From positions 3,293,751 to 3,357,750 of the forward strand of contig NZ_FOYO01000001.1 in the NCBI RefSeq assembly GCF_900111945.1: 64,000 bases of DNA. Reading direction: 5' to 3'. Shown here piece after piece: positions 1 to 8,800 of the stretch (the first letter of the stretch is position 1; each line of letters opens with the position of its first letter). The notes beneath the pieces are model-generated. The model worked only from the letters and a program-made list of their open reading frames with translations. It was not told the origin of the DNA and searched no databases. The position numbers and the translations under genes are program-made. Source of the DNA: Litoreibacter janthinus (lineage in GTDB: Bacteria > Pseudomonadota > Alphaproteobacteria > Rhodobacterales > Rhodobacteraceae).

Positions 1-1040
1 ACCGAAAACGGTGTCTTGCGGATCTCGCAAAAATCGAAGTCTGAAGTTGCGGTTGCACGGTCGATGGCGGGGTTCGACCACTGCTTGAGGCCAGATGTCA
101 TCAAGAGCGACAGGTAGGACGTTAGCGTGTCGTTGTTGGTCGAGGCCATGCGCATGAAGATCAGCTTGGCGGCTGGGTTGACCGCTTCATCGGCGCGGCG
201 ACGGTATTCTTTCTGCTTGTCGCCGCCTGACGCCGTGATGCGGTAGATCTCGCCCAAGGTCGGCCGCTTTCGTTCAAACGCCAAAAGCCCTGCCGCCACA
301 AATAGGTCAATGCCGCCATCAAGGAGCCCTTGGACCCGGTCGTTATCCGCTTGCAGGAACAATGAGGCCAGCAGCTGCAGCTCCATCTGCTGGCGGTCGA
401 CATTTTCCAGCGCTGATATGCGCAGCAAGGGATTGTAGCGGTGTGATCGGCCATCCTTCCAGTCAGTGGGCGCGAACCGAAAAACCTTGTCGCCCTGCAA
501 TGCTCTGTGACGCGCCGTCGCCTCGAAGTTTTCGCCCTTCACGTCCAGCACCACGGCGCTGCCCTGATAGGTCAGAAGGTTTGGGATAACAAAACCCGTC
601 GTTTTGCCACGCCCGGTAGGGGCGACGATCAAGGCATGGGGGAATACCTTGGACATGACAAAGGGTTTGCGGCTCTTTGGCTTGCCCATTTTGCCGAGGA
701 CAAAGCCGTGGCCAGGCTTGCCGAAAAAGCCGCTCCGCTTCATCTCTGACATGTGCTGCCAGTGGGTTTCACCGAACTTGGTCAGCGCGTCGTTCATCAA
801 CACAGCGCTAAGCAAAACACCGGCGCAGGTGCTGCTCCCCACGATCAAGTGAACAATCTGCATATCGGCCGGATGGGTCATTCGGAGAACCCCATAGCTG
901 CGCGCCAGCATCAGGAAATCAATATCCGCCCCGAACCCGAACCAGCGAAACGTCAGAAAGGCCGACGCCAGAACATAGCCCAGCACCGCGCCCAGAAGAG
1001 CAAAGCTCATGACGCCGAGTGCGATCCGCGCCTTACCCAT
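1..1040 (-). CDS. traG: Type IV coupling protein, VirD4/TraG family (3' end outside window)
   Basis: An open frame on the minus strand starts with ATG at 1040 and runs off the left edge, giving about 346 residues. The N-terminus has two hydrophobic segments (roughly residues 8-30 and 50-75). A Walker A motif, APTGRGKTT, follows near residue 123, then VVLDVKGENF, typical of TraG/VirD4 coupling proteins. These are inner-membrane ATPases that bring the relaxase-DNA complex to the type IV secretion channel. The start overlaps the stop of the relaxase gene by 8 nt (ATGGGTAA), so the two are translationally linked. The C-terminal part, including Walker B, is not visible. Family assignment is firm; TraG versus VirD4 naming is a convention. 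Confidence 0.9.
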   Translation of the reverse strand, partial: MGKARIALGVMSFALLGAVLGYVLASAFLTFRWFGFGADIDFLMLARSYGVLRMTHPADMQIVHLIVGSSTCAGVLLSAVLMNDALTKFGETHWQHMSEMKRSGFFGKPGHGFVLGKMGKPKSRKPFVMSKVFPHALIVAPTGRGKTTGFVIPNLLTYQGSAVVLDVKGENFEATARHRALQGDKVFRFAPTDWKDGRSHRYNPLLRISALENVDRQQMELQLLASLFLQADNDRVQGLLDGGIDLFVAAGLLAFERKRPTLGEIYRITASGGDKQKEYRRRADEAVNPAAKLIFMRMASTNNDTLTSYLSLLMTSGLKQWSNPAIDRATATSDFDFCEIRKTPFS

Positions 1041-2841
1041 GCGTCACACCCTTTTCGCCGTCGGCATCGACATGCCGCTCGCGTCGGACGTCTATTTCTT
1101 CATTGGCGATTTCGTCGAGGACATGCTCCATCGCCACGCTGTTCGCCAGAGCGGCATCGCTCTGGAGATATGCCTTGGCCGCATAGAGCCGGTCCAGGCG
1201 GTCTTCGATGTGTTCTTCAAGCGTGGTTTCATCACCAATCGCCAAGTCGGCGGCCTGCTCTTCACCAACCAGATCCTCCAGTTCGGCCCGCAAGGTCGTG
1301 CGTTCCAGATCGCTGCGAAATGGATCTGCGGTCGGATCATCTCTCAAACGGCTCAGGATGCCAGAGGTGGTCGGCGGCAGCCGGTCGATTATGGATTCCT
1401 GCCGGTCAGACTCCACCGACCCACTGTCCTTGAGAACCTCAGCATCGGCCAACAATCGACCAAGATCACTGTGCACTTGGTCGAGACGGTCGATCGCTTT
1501 TTCGAGCTCATCGGCGCGCGACAGGTCAAAGCCCTCCTTTTCGGCAATCGCCTTCAAATCCTGTCCGAGCCATTGCCGCTCGAGCGCGGCATTGCCCGCA
1601 CCGATTTCGACACGACGTGTCACCTCTTGCGGTTCAATGCCGGTGCCGTTCAAAGCCTGCTGAAGACGTTCTGCCAGAGCTGGATCCTGCAAAACGCCTT
1701 GGGCCTCGGCCCGTATATTCGCAGCGGAATAGATCCCACTTTGGGACGCGTCCTCGAGCAAGGTATGGGACTGCGTTCCCATTGGGCTCAGATGTGACAA
1801 GGAACGATAGATGTCGTTCAACTCATGCTCCAGTGCGGCACGCCGCTCCATCGGGGCGTCCGCTACAATGCGTTCGGCCTGGTTGATCTTGTCGTGGAAG
1901 GCATCCACGACCTCATCAAACGAATGCTGTTCTTCGGCCATGCCATATACCTTTCCAACTGCTTCAATCTGTTTGCCCTGCGCCAATAGCGTCGCGGCCT
2001 TGTCCAAGGCAGCTGCAATGTCATGCTGGTTCTCACGCGAGGCCTCGGCAGCCAGGCCGCGATAGAGCCGCGCGTTCTGGGCGACTTCAGCCAAGGCACG
2101 GTCAAGCTCTGGCCCCACGCGCTCACGCTCGGTCAGCTTCTGGCCGGTGGATTCCGCGCGACGCTGCTCTAAATCGCTTGGCCTCTGCGTCGTGACCCCG
2201 CGCTCAAGCTTTCGGGTCGCTTCAAGGCGCAGCCCAAAGCGGTCCGACACCTCGACCATAGCCTCGCGAAAACCGTCGTAGTTGAAGTGGTGGCCTTCCT
2301 TCAGAAAGAAGAACTCCCCATCCTTGCTGCGCCGGTTCAAAACGATATGCGCGTGCGGGTGATCCCGATCCTCGTGCACGGCCGCGATGTAGTCGAAGTG
2401 GCTGCCTTCGCCTTGAAAGAACCGCTCGCAGATCTCGCGCGTGATATCGGCGACATCCTCGCCGTGCGTGCCAATTGGGAAAGCCATCAAGAGATGTGAG
2501 GTATGTCCCAGCTTCGGGTGGAACCCCTCATTCCACTGCGCTGAAAACCGGCGCGTGACCTGCTCGATCTCTTTGGCTGACAGAACGCTTTGGCCGTCAT
2601 AGGTGCCACGGCTGTCAATGATGAAGCTCGACTTAGTGGTCAGGTATTCCAACTGGTTGCGCAGCTGCGCTTTGTTGTGTGTGCCGCCATCGCGAATGGC
2701 TTTGAAGATCGCGGGTGAATGCCCCATGGCCGCGCGCGCCATCTGCTTTGCGCGGGCGCGCGGGACGCTGCCGCGAATGCGGCTCCAGTCCCGATCGAAG
2801 AAGGCCTCCTGCGCGGCGACTACAGCGCTATTCCGGGCCAT
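1033..2841 (-). CDS. Relaxase/mobilization nuclease, VirD2-like (MOBP type)
   Basis: A protein of about 602 residues that should nick the element at oriT and stay covalently attached to the transferred strand. The relaxase domain is N-terminal. The metal-binding histidine motif HEDRDHPHAHIVLN lies near residues 150-165, and a candidate active-site tyrosine sits in SRGTYDGQ, ahead of it. The remaining C-terminal half is charged, alpha-helical and coiled-coil-like, with no domain I recognise. The chosen ATG at 2841 (MARNSAVV) overlaps the MobC-like gene by 14 nt; a longer frame from 2868 is possible but would overlap more. It overlaps the coupling protein gene downstream, forming a mobC-relaxase-traG transfer operon. 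Confidence 0.9.
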   Translation of the reverse strand: MARNSAVVAAQEAFFDRDWSRIRGSVPRARAKQMARAAMGHSPAIFKAIRDGGTHNKAQLRNQLEYLTTKSSFIIDSRGTYDGQSVLSAKEIEQVTRRFSAQWNEGFHPKLGHTSHLLMAFPIGTHGEDVADITREICERFFQGEGSHFDYIAAVHEDRDHPHAHIVLNRRSKDGEFFFLKEGHHFNYDGFREAMVEVSDRFGLRLEATRKLERGVTTQRPSDLEQRRAESTGQKLTERERVGPELDRALAEVAQNARLYRGLAAEASRENQHDIAAALDKAATLLAQGKQIEAVGKVYGMAEEQHSFDEVVDAFHDKINQAERIVADAPMERRAALEHELNDIYRSLSHLSPMGTQSHTLLEDASQSGIYSAANIRAEAQGVLQDPALAERLQQALNGTGIEPQEVTRRVEIGAGNAALERQWLGQDLKAIAEKEGFDLSRADELEKAIDRLDQVHSDLGRLLADAEVLKDSGSVESDRQESIIDRLPPTTSGILSRLRDDPTADPFRSDLERTTLRAELEDLVGEEQAADLAIGDETTLEEHIEDRLDRLYAAKAYLQSDAALANSVAMEHVLDEIANEEIDVRRERHVDADGEKGVTHG

Positions 2842-3418
2842 CGGCAAAGCCCCCCAGAACGCGGGCAACCTCCCCAGAGAGCGCGCAGCGTCGCCGCTGC
2901 GCCATGTCCTGAACCTGATCGGCGATGTCGAAGATCAGCCCGGCCAATGCGCGCACCTGACCATGGGCGGAATTGCCATAGGGCGGCGTCTGACCCTGGC
3001 GCTTTGCCTCGTTTATGCGCTGCGCAATTTGGTTGATATTGTTGCCGGTGCGATTGAGCGAGGCCGACAGCCCCTGCATCTGATTGGCCAGTTCATCGTC
3101 GGGAACAAAGAGATCGTTTGACGCTTGGATCAGTCGCCGTAATCCCTCCGCCCGGCAGGTGATATCATGCCGCGTCAGCACGGCATCAAAGCTCGCCAAC
3201 TCCTTTGGCGTGAGCCGGACATTCACCAGTTCAGAGCGCACCCGCGCATCCAGCTTGCGGCTTTGATCGGCCTTCAACGTGTAGAAGATGCTGCGGGTCG
3301 TGACGCCGAATTCGCGGGCCAGATCCTCGATCGGCACCCCTTCGGCACGCTTGCGCACGATCGCAAAACGCTGGTTCTGCGTCAGTCGCTTGTGCCGTGG
3401 CGCGCGCGGTCGGCCCAT
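2828..3418 (-). CDS. mobC: MobC-like relaxosome accessory protein
   Basis: A 196-aa basic protein. Residues 1-60 form a helix-turn-helix-like segment (RKRAEGVPIEDLAREFGVTTRSI, split here as RKRAEGVPIEDL and AREFGVTTRSI). The C-terminal part holds the motif LNRTGNNINQIAQRINE, characteristic of the MobC family that helps relaxases open the DNA at oriT. It is the first gene of the transfer operon and its end overlaps the relaxase start. The promoter and probably oriT should lie in the upstream region 3419-3518, which contains a strong hairpin. Confidence 0.85.
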   Translation of the reverse strand: MGRPRAPRHKRLTQNQRFAIVRKRAEGVPIEDLAREFGVTTRSIFYTLKADQSRKLDARVRSELVNVRLTPKELASFDAVLTRHDITCRAEGLRRLIQASNDLFVPDDELANQMQGLSASLNRTGNNINQIAQRINEAKRQGQTPPYGNSAHGQVRALAGLIFDIADQVQDMAQRRRCALSGEVARVLGGFADGPE

Positions 3419-3518
3419 GTGAAGTAATCACCCCTATTTCTTGCCTGTATTCCGCTTGGAGCAGCCATAGGTGCGACCGCCGGGCAAAGCCCGGCCACAT
3501 GCGCAAGGAGTGGCACCG
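3419..3518. other. Upstream region of the transfer operon with a strong hairpin
   Basis: About 100 bp between mobC and the remnant frame downstream. It holds a perfect 7-bp stem with a 3-nt loop (GCCGGGC aaa GCCCGGC) at 3479-3495. Being directly upstream of mobC-relaxase, this is the natural place to look for oriT or the operon promoter, but I see no nick-site consensus I could name. Confidence 0.35.
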
Positions 3519-3731
3519 CTAATCGTGGTTCCACGCCTCAGCATCGCCAAGCAATTGCAGCGCTATTGCGCGGGCCGCGTCTTCGGCGCTGGCATAGGTT
3601 TGATGATCGGGCAGCTCGTGCAGATCAAAGGGCTGTTGCGGGTCGTCCGGGGTCTCAACTCGGACATAGATCGCCCATCCATCGATCAGTGCTGGATCAT
3701 CACAATACTCCTGCCCGCCATCGCGGCAGTT
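3519..3731 (-). pseudogene. Remnant of a small element gene lacking its start
   Basis: A minus-strand frame ending with TAG at 3519-3521 reads like real protein: a run with YCDDPALIDGWAIYVRVE, then TPDDPQQPFDLHE, about 70 residues rich in acidic residues. It has no ATG, GTG or TTG in the useful part and is closed upstream by TGA at 3732-3734. The 5' end therefore appears to have been lost, probably when the segment with the palindrome and the small plus-strand gene (about 3735-4035) was inserted. I do not recognise its function. Confidence 0.5.
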
Positions 3732-3750
3732 TCAGCTTGACTTGCTTTAT

Positions 3751-3780
3751 GCAATATGCTTTTAGCTAAATGCATATTGC
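3751..3780. promoter_or_regulatory. 30-bp near-perfect palindrome upstream of the 79-aa gene
   Basis: GCAATATGC (3751-3759) and GCATATTGC (3772-3780) are exact inverted repeats around a perfect inner palindrome TTTAGCTAAA (3761-3770). Only one base pair (3760/3771) of the 30 bp fails. It lies 15 bp upstream of the plus-strand ATG at 3795, overlapping the expected promoter, so an operator is the likeliest role. Confidence 0.6.
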
Positions 3781-3794
3781 ACAGGAGGGAAATC

Positions 3795-4034
3795 ATGGCT
3801 ATCACCACAACATTGGCTTCAATCGGCGAGGCACTCGAAAAATCACCGCGCAACGGGTACGTGGCCGAGCTGCATCTTCAAGTCATTAAGCACCACAATG
3901 CTCTTCAGAACGTCACAGGGAAAGAGTTCTGCGAAGGATTGGGGATCGGAACGTCCTTTGGCACAGAATTTGCCAAGATGAAAAAGATTGCCCCTCGCCT
4001 AATTCAAGCGGGCTTGGACGTGGACAAACTCTGA
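3795..4034 (+). CDS. Small protein, possible HTH-like regulator (79 aa)
   Basis: Starts at ATG 3795 behind a strong ribosome binding site (AGGAGGG, 3782-3788); an upstream ATG in frame at 3756 lies inside the palindrome and is less likely. The protein is helical and basic, with a conserved-looking core GLGIGTSFGTEFAKMKKIAPRL in two parts (GLGIGTSFGTEF, AKMKKIAPRL). This resembles small HTH-like proteins carried by alphaproteobacterial plasmids and ICEs, but that is from memory. It faces the opposite way to its neighbours, has its own palindromic control region, and its insertion truncates a gene on either side. A regulator or addiction gene are both possible. Confidence 0.65.
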   Translation: MAITTTLASIGEALEKSPRNGYVAELHLQVIKHHNALQNVTGKEFCEGLGIGTSFGTEFAKMKKIAPRLIQAGLDVDKL

Positions 4035-4035
4035 C

Positions 4036-4089
4036 CCAGTGAACGCGGTTGCCCGCGTCCACTGCTGCTTTGATCTCTTCCAAGGTCAT
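4036..4089 (-). pseudogene. 5' remnant of a truncated small element gene
   Basis: ATG at 4089 overlaps the stop of the 67-aa gene (ATGA), as in a normal operon. The frame reads MTLEEIKAAVDAGNRVHW, an 18-residue start I associate with a small protein family common in Rhodobacterales ICEs. It then runs into the antisense of the 79-aa gene at about 4035, where similarity to anything sensible ends. The 3' part has been lost at the insertion junction. Confidence 0.55.
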
Positions 4090-4289
4090 CGCAACGCCTC
4101 CTCAAGGATTGCGAGAGCCCCAAGACAATCGTCGATATAGGGCTGCTCCTCGCCGTCCAGATCGTTCAGCTCCAGCCGGTTCAACACCGCGTAAAGCGTG
4201 GCGCGGGCCTCACGGGCAGCGCTCCGCAAGCTGACGGTATCTTCCAGACGCGCAGTCGAAAAATCATCGCTGTGATAGTCCGGTGTCAT
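4086..4289 (-). CDS. Small hypothetical protein downstream of ardC (67 aa)
   Basis: An acidic, helical 67-aa protein (start MTPDYHSDDF, end AILEEALR) with no motif I recognise. Its ATG overlaps the ardC stop by 4 nt (ATGA) and its own stop overlaps the next start in the same way, so it belongs to the ardC operon. Tight coupling in an operon supports it as a real gene despite its size. Confidence 0.7.
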   Translation of the reverse strand: MTPDYHSDDFSTARLEDTVSLRSAAREARATLYAVLNRLELNDLDGEEQPYIDDCLGALAILEEALR

Positions 4290-5164
4290 GCTGCGACCTC
4301 CTTGCTTTGGTCTGCTGCGTGCAAAACAAAGTCGGCAGCTTTCTGCGCCTCAGACGCCGCGCGAAAAATCGCCCGTTTGTCCTCTTTGAGCGCTTTCAAC
4401 CACCCTTCGACATAGGCGGCGCTTTGGTCAAATTCCGGCGCGACGCCAATCTGAGCCCCAAGGAACCAAGCGCCAATTTCCGCCACCAGCTCTTCAAAGG
4501 CATAGGCTTCGCGGTTCGCAAATTTCTTGATCCGCTCCAGCCGCTTTTCGCTGCCGGTCCAATGGATCACCTCATGGGCCAAAGTCCCATAATAGCCTGC
4601 GGCATCGTGAAAGGTGCCAATCGGCGGCATGTGGATGTGATCTTTGGCGGGGCTGTAATAGGCGCGCGGGTCGTCGCTGGTGAGGATATCCACCCCCGTC
4701 CGGCTGAAAAACGCCTCAAGCTCTGGATCTTTCGCTGTGCCAAGGTCGCGCGGGGCCTCGGGCCGGATGTAGTAATCCTCTGACAAACCCTCGATCTGAT
4801 CCGCATTGAACACACGATAGGCGCGCGCATAGGGAAGCTCTTCCTCAATGCCCATCTCGTTCTCTCGGGTGAATGTGCCGTACTTCACCACAGTCGACGA
4901 CTTTTCGCCTTTGCGAACTTGGCCGCTCAGCTCCTGCGCCTGTTTGTAGGTCATCCAGCGGCCGGACAAATAACCATGCTTGGCCGCCATGACCCAGAGC
5001 ATCAGGATATTAATCCCGCGATACTCCTCCCCGTTGTGTCGGGTCGGCAGGGCAATGCCGGACGCATTTCCGGTCCAAGGCTTGCGCCATGGCGGCGTGC
5101 CTGCCTCGATCTCTGCAATAATGGTGTCGGTGACATGGGCATAAACATCAAACTTCGGTGCCAT
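4286..5164 (-). CDS. ardC: ArdC-like antirestriction protein (ssDNA-binding domain plus zincin)
   Basis: A 292-aa protein. The N-terminal half matches the ArdC ssDNA-binding domain (PPWRKPWTG, YRGINILMLW, GRWMTYKQAQELG-like). The C-terminal half is a zincin-type metallopeptidase-like domain with HEVIHWTG near residue 198 and a downstream EELVAEIGAWFLG glutamate motif. ArdC proteins protect incoming single-stranded plasmid or ICE DNA from host restriction. It leads a short minus-strand operon and stands beside the defence operon, which faces the other way. Its presence shows the element carries both an antirestriction factor and a putative restriction-like system. Confidence 0.9.
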   Translation of the reverse strand: MAPKFDVYAHVTDTIIAEIEAGTPPWRKPWTGNASGIALPTRHNGEEYRGINILMLWVMAAKHGYLSGRWMTYKQAQELSGQVRKGEKSSTVVKYGTFTRENEMGIEEELPYARAYRVFNADQIEGLSEDYYIRPEAPRDLGTAKDPELEAFFSRTGVDILTSDDPRAYYSPAKDHIHMPPIGTFHDAAGYYGTLAHEVIHWTGSEKRLERIKKFANREAYAFEELVAEIGAWFLGAQIGVAPEFDQSAAYVEGWLKALKEDKRAIFRAASEAQKAADFVLHAADQSKEVAA

Positions 5165-5354
5165 TTGTGGCCTCCTCGATCAAAGTGACGCGGGTGAGGC
5201 TTCGCGCCCCCTTCCGCCGATGGGCTGCGCCTCGGCCACCTGATCTGACCGAATACGCATGTATTCGGCGGAACAGAGTGGGAGAGGGCAAAGCCCGACC
5301 CACGGCCCTGAACGGGGCTGTCAATCGGCCACATTTGCGAAGAAAATGTCTGCG

Positions 5355-5429
5355 CCAAAATCAGACGCCAATTTGCCCCGCGAGGAATGGCTCGCGCACG
5401 AGACAGGGGAAATTGGTGTCTGATTTTGG
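5355..5429. repeat. Long inverted repeat upstream of ardC, part shared with 16669-16705
   Basis: The arms are about 24 bp long (starting CCAAAATCAGAC on the left, ending GTCTGATTTTGG on the right) and differ by one mismatch and one bulge. The loop carries TTGCCCCGCGAGGAATG (5373-5389), which matches 16669-16685 at 16 of 17 positions. It lies about 190 nt ahead of ardC on the minus strand, so an untranslated leader or regulatory hairpin is plausible. Confidence 0.6.
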
Positions 5430-5508
5430 GGATGGACTAAGGTTGACCGCCACGGTCGGGGATGTTGGGCGGACCCAAAAAAAGGAATGATGTCTGGATC
5501 GGGGTGAG

Positions 5509-5598
5509 CGGGCTAACAGCCCGTTGAAAACCGGTGCAGTCTATTGAAACTGGCCGCCCGCGCGCTGAAGCGCGGGCTCAACTTTACCTAGCACCGGT
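5509..5598. other. Compact nested-hairpin structure, possible ncRNA or IS-end remnant
   Basis: Three stems lie in 90 nt: CGGGCT/AGCCCG, then an outer 8-bp stem ACCGGTGC/GCACCGGT that encloses an 8-bp GC-rich hairpin. The stretch TAACAGCCCGTTGAAAA is reminiscent of insertion-sequence termini, though I see no transposase nearby. Either a structured transcript or a decayed mobile-element end would explain it. Confidence 0.35.
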
Positions 5599-5875
5599 GG
5601 CTGTTTTAAACAAAAAGGCTGGAAGGCGGGCGTTAGAGTGTCGAGGGTGAGCCATGGGACACCACAATTCTTGCAGAGATGGACGAATGCACAACCAGTC
5701 AACCCAAGTCTTCGTCTAGCAGTTTGGACCTTCAGTCGAACAGTCCCAGAACAATTCTTTTTATTGAATTAGTTAGACTTTATTGGCGATCGTTCGTTTC
5801 CATTCAATTTCGTTCAGGATACATTTTTGTAGATTGCCTTGGGTGTGAATTTTGAATTGAAAGCGAGTCGAGCAG

Positions 5876-8800
5876 TTGACGGATCTAGAGGACATTCGGC
5901 CTGGAGGCCGCTTCAGCGGGATTGCTCCCGGAACATCTGTGGAGATTGTGTCCGTCGAGTGGATCGGTGAGCAGGCCGTAAACATTGTCTATCGCACGGC
6001 GTCCGGCTCAATTGCTGAGACAACGCTTTATCGCGATGATCAACACCGACTGGAACTTGAGAGTGCTGGTAGAAACTGGTCGTTTGACGCGGATGGTGCG
6101 CTGCTTCGACTGGTAACTGAGGCCAATCGGATCAAGCTAGCGCACTTTTTCGATCCGTATCTCGCAATTCATACCAGCCTTGTGGACCCTCTCCCCCATC
6201 AGATTTCGGCTGTTTACGGTGAAATGATCCCCCGCCAGCCGTTGCGGTTCCTGCTGGCAGACGATCCGGGTGCAGGCAAAACGATCATGGCTGGTCTTCT
6301 GATTAAAGAGCTAATAGCGCGGAGTGATCTAGAGCGCTGTCTTATCGTTGCTCCAGGCAGCTTGGTTGAACAGTGGCAAGATGAACTGGGCGAAAAGTTC
6401 GGACTTGAGTTTGACATTCTGAGCCGAGACATGATCGAGGGTTCTCGATCTGGTAATCCTTTCAACGACAACAACAGGTTAATTGCCAGGTTGGATGTCT
6501 TGGCACGAAATGATGACCTACTTGAGAAGCTGACGTCATCGTCCGAGTGGGATATGATTATTGTTGACGAAGCCCACAGGATGTCGGCGACATTCTTCGG
6601 GAATGAGGTCAAATACACGAAGCGATACCAGCTAGGACAACAGCTAGGTAAAGTTTGCCGCCATTTCCTCTTGATGACTGCCACGCCTCACAATGGCAAA
6701 GAGAAGGATTTCCAGCTATTCATGGCATTGTTGGATGGAGACCGCTTCGAAGGCCGGTTCCGGGACGGCGTCCACATGGCAGATGTCGAAGACATGATGC
6801 GACGACTCACAAAAGAAGAGCTCTTGAGGTTTGATGGCAGACCACTGTTCCCCGAACGCAAAGCTTACACGGCAAAGTACGAGCTTTCAGCAGACGAGGC
6901 GCAACTTTATACGGCTGTAACTGAGTATGTACGCAACGAAATGAATCGCGTGCAACGATTTGCAGAAGAAGACGGACGGAAGCGCAATAACGTAGGATTT
7001 GCTCTGCAAATTCTTCAGCGCCGTCTGGCTTCGAGTCCTGCCGCGATTTATCAATCACTGAAACGAAGGCGCGAGCGTTTAGAAGCCGAACTGGCTGAAG
7101 CACGTTTGGCCAAAAGTGGCGCAAGATCTTCATTTGGTGGGGCGTCACTCTACGAAGAGATGATCAGCAATCTGGATGAATTTGGCCAAGATGAGATCGA
7201 CGATCTCGAAGATATCGTTGCAACAGGCGCGACGACCGCTGAAACTGTTGAGCAGCTTGAAATTGAAGTAGAAACTCTCAAAGGATTGGAAGCGATGGCG
7301 CTTCAAGTCCTGCGGTCGGGTAAAGACGCTAAATGGCAGCAGCTCGATCGGATACTAGATGACGACCTCATGCGAGATCCAGATGGCCACAGGCGTAAAC
7401 TGATTATTTTTACCGAGCCAAAAGACACGCTAGAGTATTTGCGTGAGAAAGTTGTTGCTAGGCTGGGCCGTCCTGATGTCGTTGATGTCATTCATGGCGG
7501 CGTGTCACGGGAAGAACGGCGCAAAGTGGTTGAACGGTTTATGCAAGACCGTGATCTACAGGTTTTGATTGCAAACGATGCGGCAGGCGAAGGCGTGAAT
7601 CTTCAACGCGGACACCTGATGGTAAACTACGATTTGCCTTGGAACCCCAACAAGATTGAGCAGCGGTTTGGCCGCATTCATCGAATTGGCCAAACTGAAG
7701 TCTGTCACCTTTGGAACCTTGTCGCCAATGATACCCGAGAAGGTGAAGTCTATGCTCGGTTGCTGGAGAAACTGGAAGCTGCGCGCGAAGCGCTCGGAGG
7801 TCGAGTTTATGACGTCCTCGGAGAGTTGTTTGAGGAACGTGCGCTAAAGGATCTGCTTTTTGAAGCGATCCAGTATGGTGAGCAGGACGAGGTCAAGGCG
7901 CGCTTGTTTCAAACCGTGGATGGTGCAGTAGACCAATCCCACCTTTTGGAGCTTCTGAAGAAACGCCAACTCACCAGCGACACCATGCCGGAAGCTCGCG
8001 TTCAGGAACTTCGGCTCGACATGGAGCGCGCCGATGCGCAGCGCTTGCAGCCGCACCATGTTCAAAGTTTCTTCGTGGAGGCTTTCCAAAGGCTCGGAGG
8101 CAAGATCAAATCCAGAGAAGATGGCAGATGGGAGATCACCCATGTTCCGCTAGTCGTCCGAGAGCGGGATCGGCAGATCGGATCAAGCGCACCTCTTCAA
8201 AAAAAGTATGAACGTATTTGCTTTGAAAAAGCTAAAATCAATCAACAGCCTGTTGCCGCGTTCATCTTTCCTGGGCATCCGTTACTTGATGCGGTCATCA
8301 GCATTGTTCGCGAGCAAAATGATCATTTAATGAAGCAGGGTGCGGTGCTGGTCGATGACACTGACGACGGCACAGACATTGCAGCCCTATTTTTGCTGGA
8401 GCATTCTGTTCAAGACGGGCGGCCAGCGCGGGCCGGAGACCCCATTGTCATCTCGCAGAAGCTTCAGTTTGCGTCTGTCGACAAGGCTGGCAATGTGTCG
8501 AACGCGGGCATCGCGCCGCACCTGAATTTGCGACCCGCATCCGCTGAAGAGATCAGTTCTGTCCACGCTGCCTTGGATGAAGACTGGCTTCGCACCAATC
8601 TGGAAAAGCGGGTCGTGCAATTCGCTACGGTCGAACTCGCTCAGGCTCATGTCGCCGAAGTCCGAACGCGCCGCCTCCCCGAAATCGACAAGGTGGCCCA
8701 TGAAGTTCAGGCACGGCTCAAGAAAGAGATCAACTACTGGGACTCACGCGCAGCGGAACTGAGGGAACAAGAGCGGGCTGGGAAGAAGACCCGGCTGAAC

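Larger units (their letters stand above)
5165..5875. other. 711-bp divergent intergenic region rich in hairpins
   Basis: It separates ardC (minus) from the defence operon (plus) and contains no convincing gene. Visible elements are: a hairpin CCGAATAC gcat GTATTCGG (5249-5268); a long imperfect inverted repeat, arms 5355-5379 and 5406-5429, with a nested CGCGAG/CTCGCG stem; a hairpin CGGGCT aac AGCCCG (5509-5523); and an outer stem ACCGGTGC/GCACCGGT (5530-5537, 5591-5598) enclosing GCCCGCGC gctgaa GCGCGGGC (5556-5577). The last 120 bp are AT-rich and probably hold the promoter of the defence operon. The 5373-5412 part recurs at 16669-16705. Confidence 0.6.

Noticed and set aside
3419..3518. 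Definite oriT
   Set aside because: Position and hairpin fit, but I could not identify a nick-site consensus, so it is only noted as a candidate.
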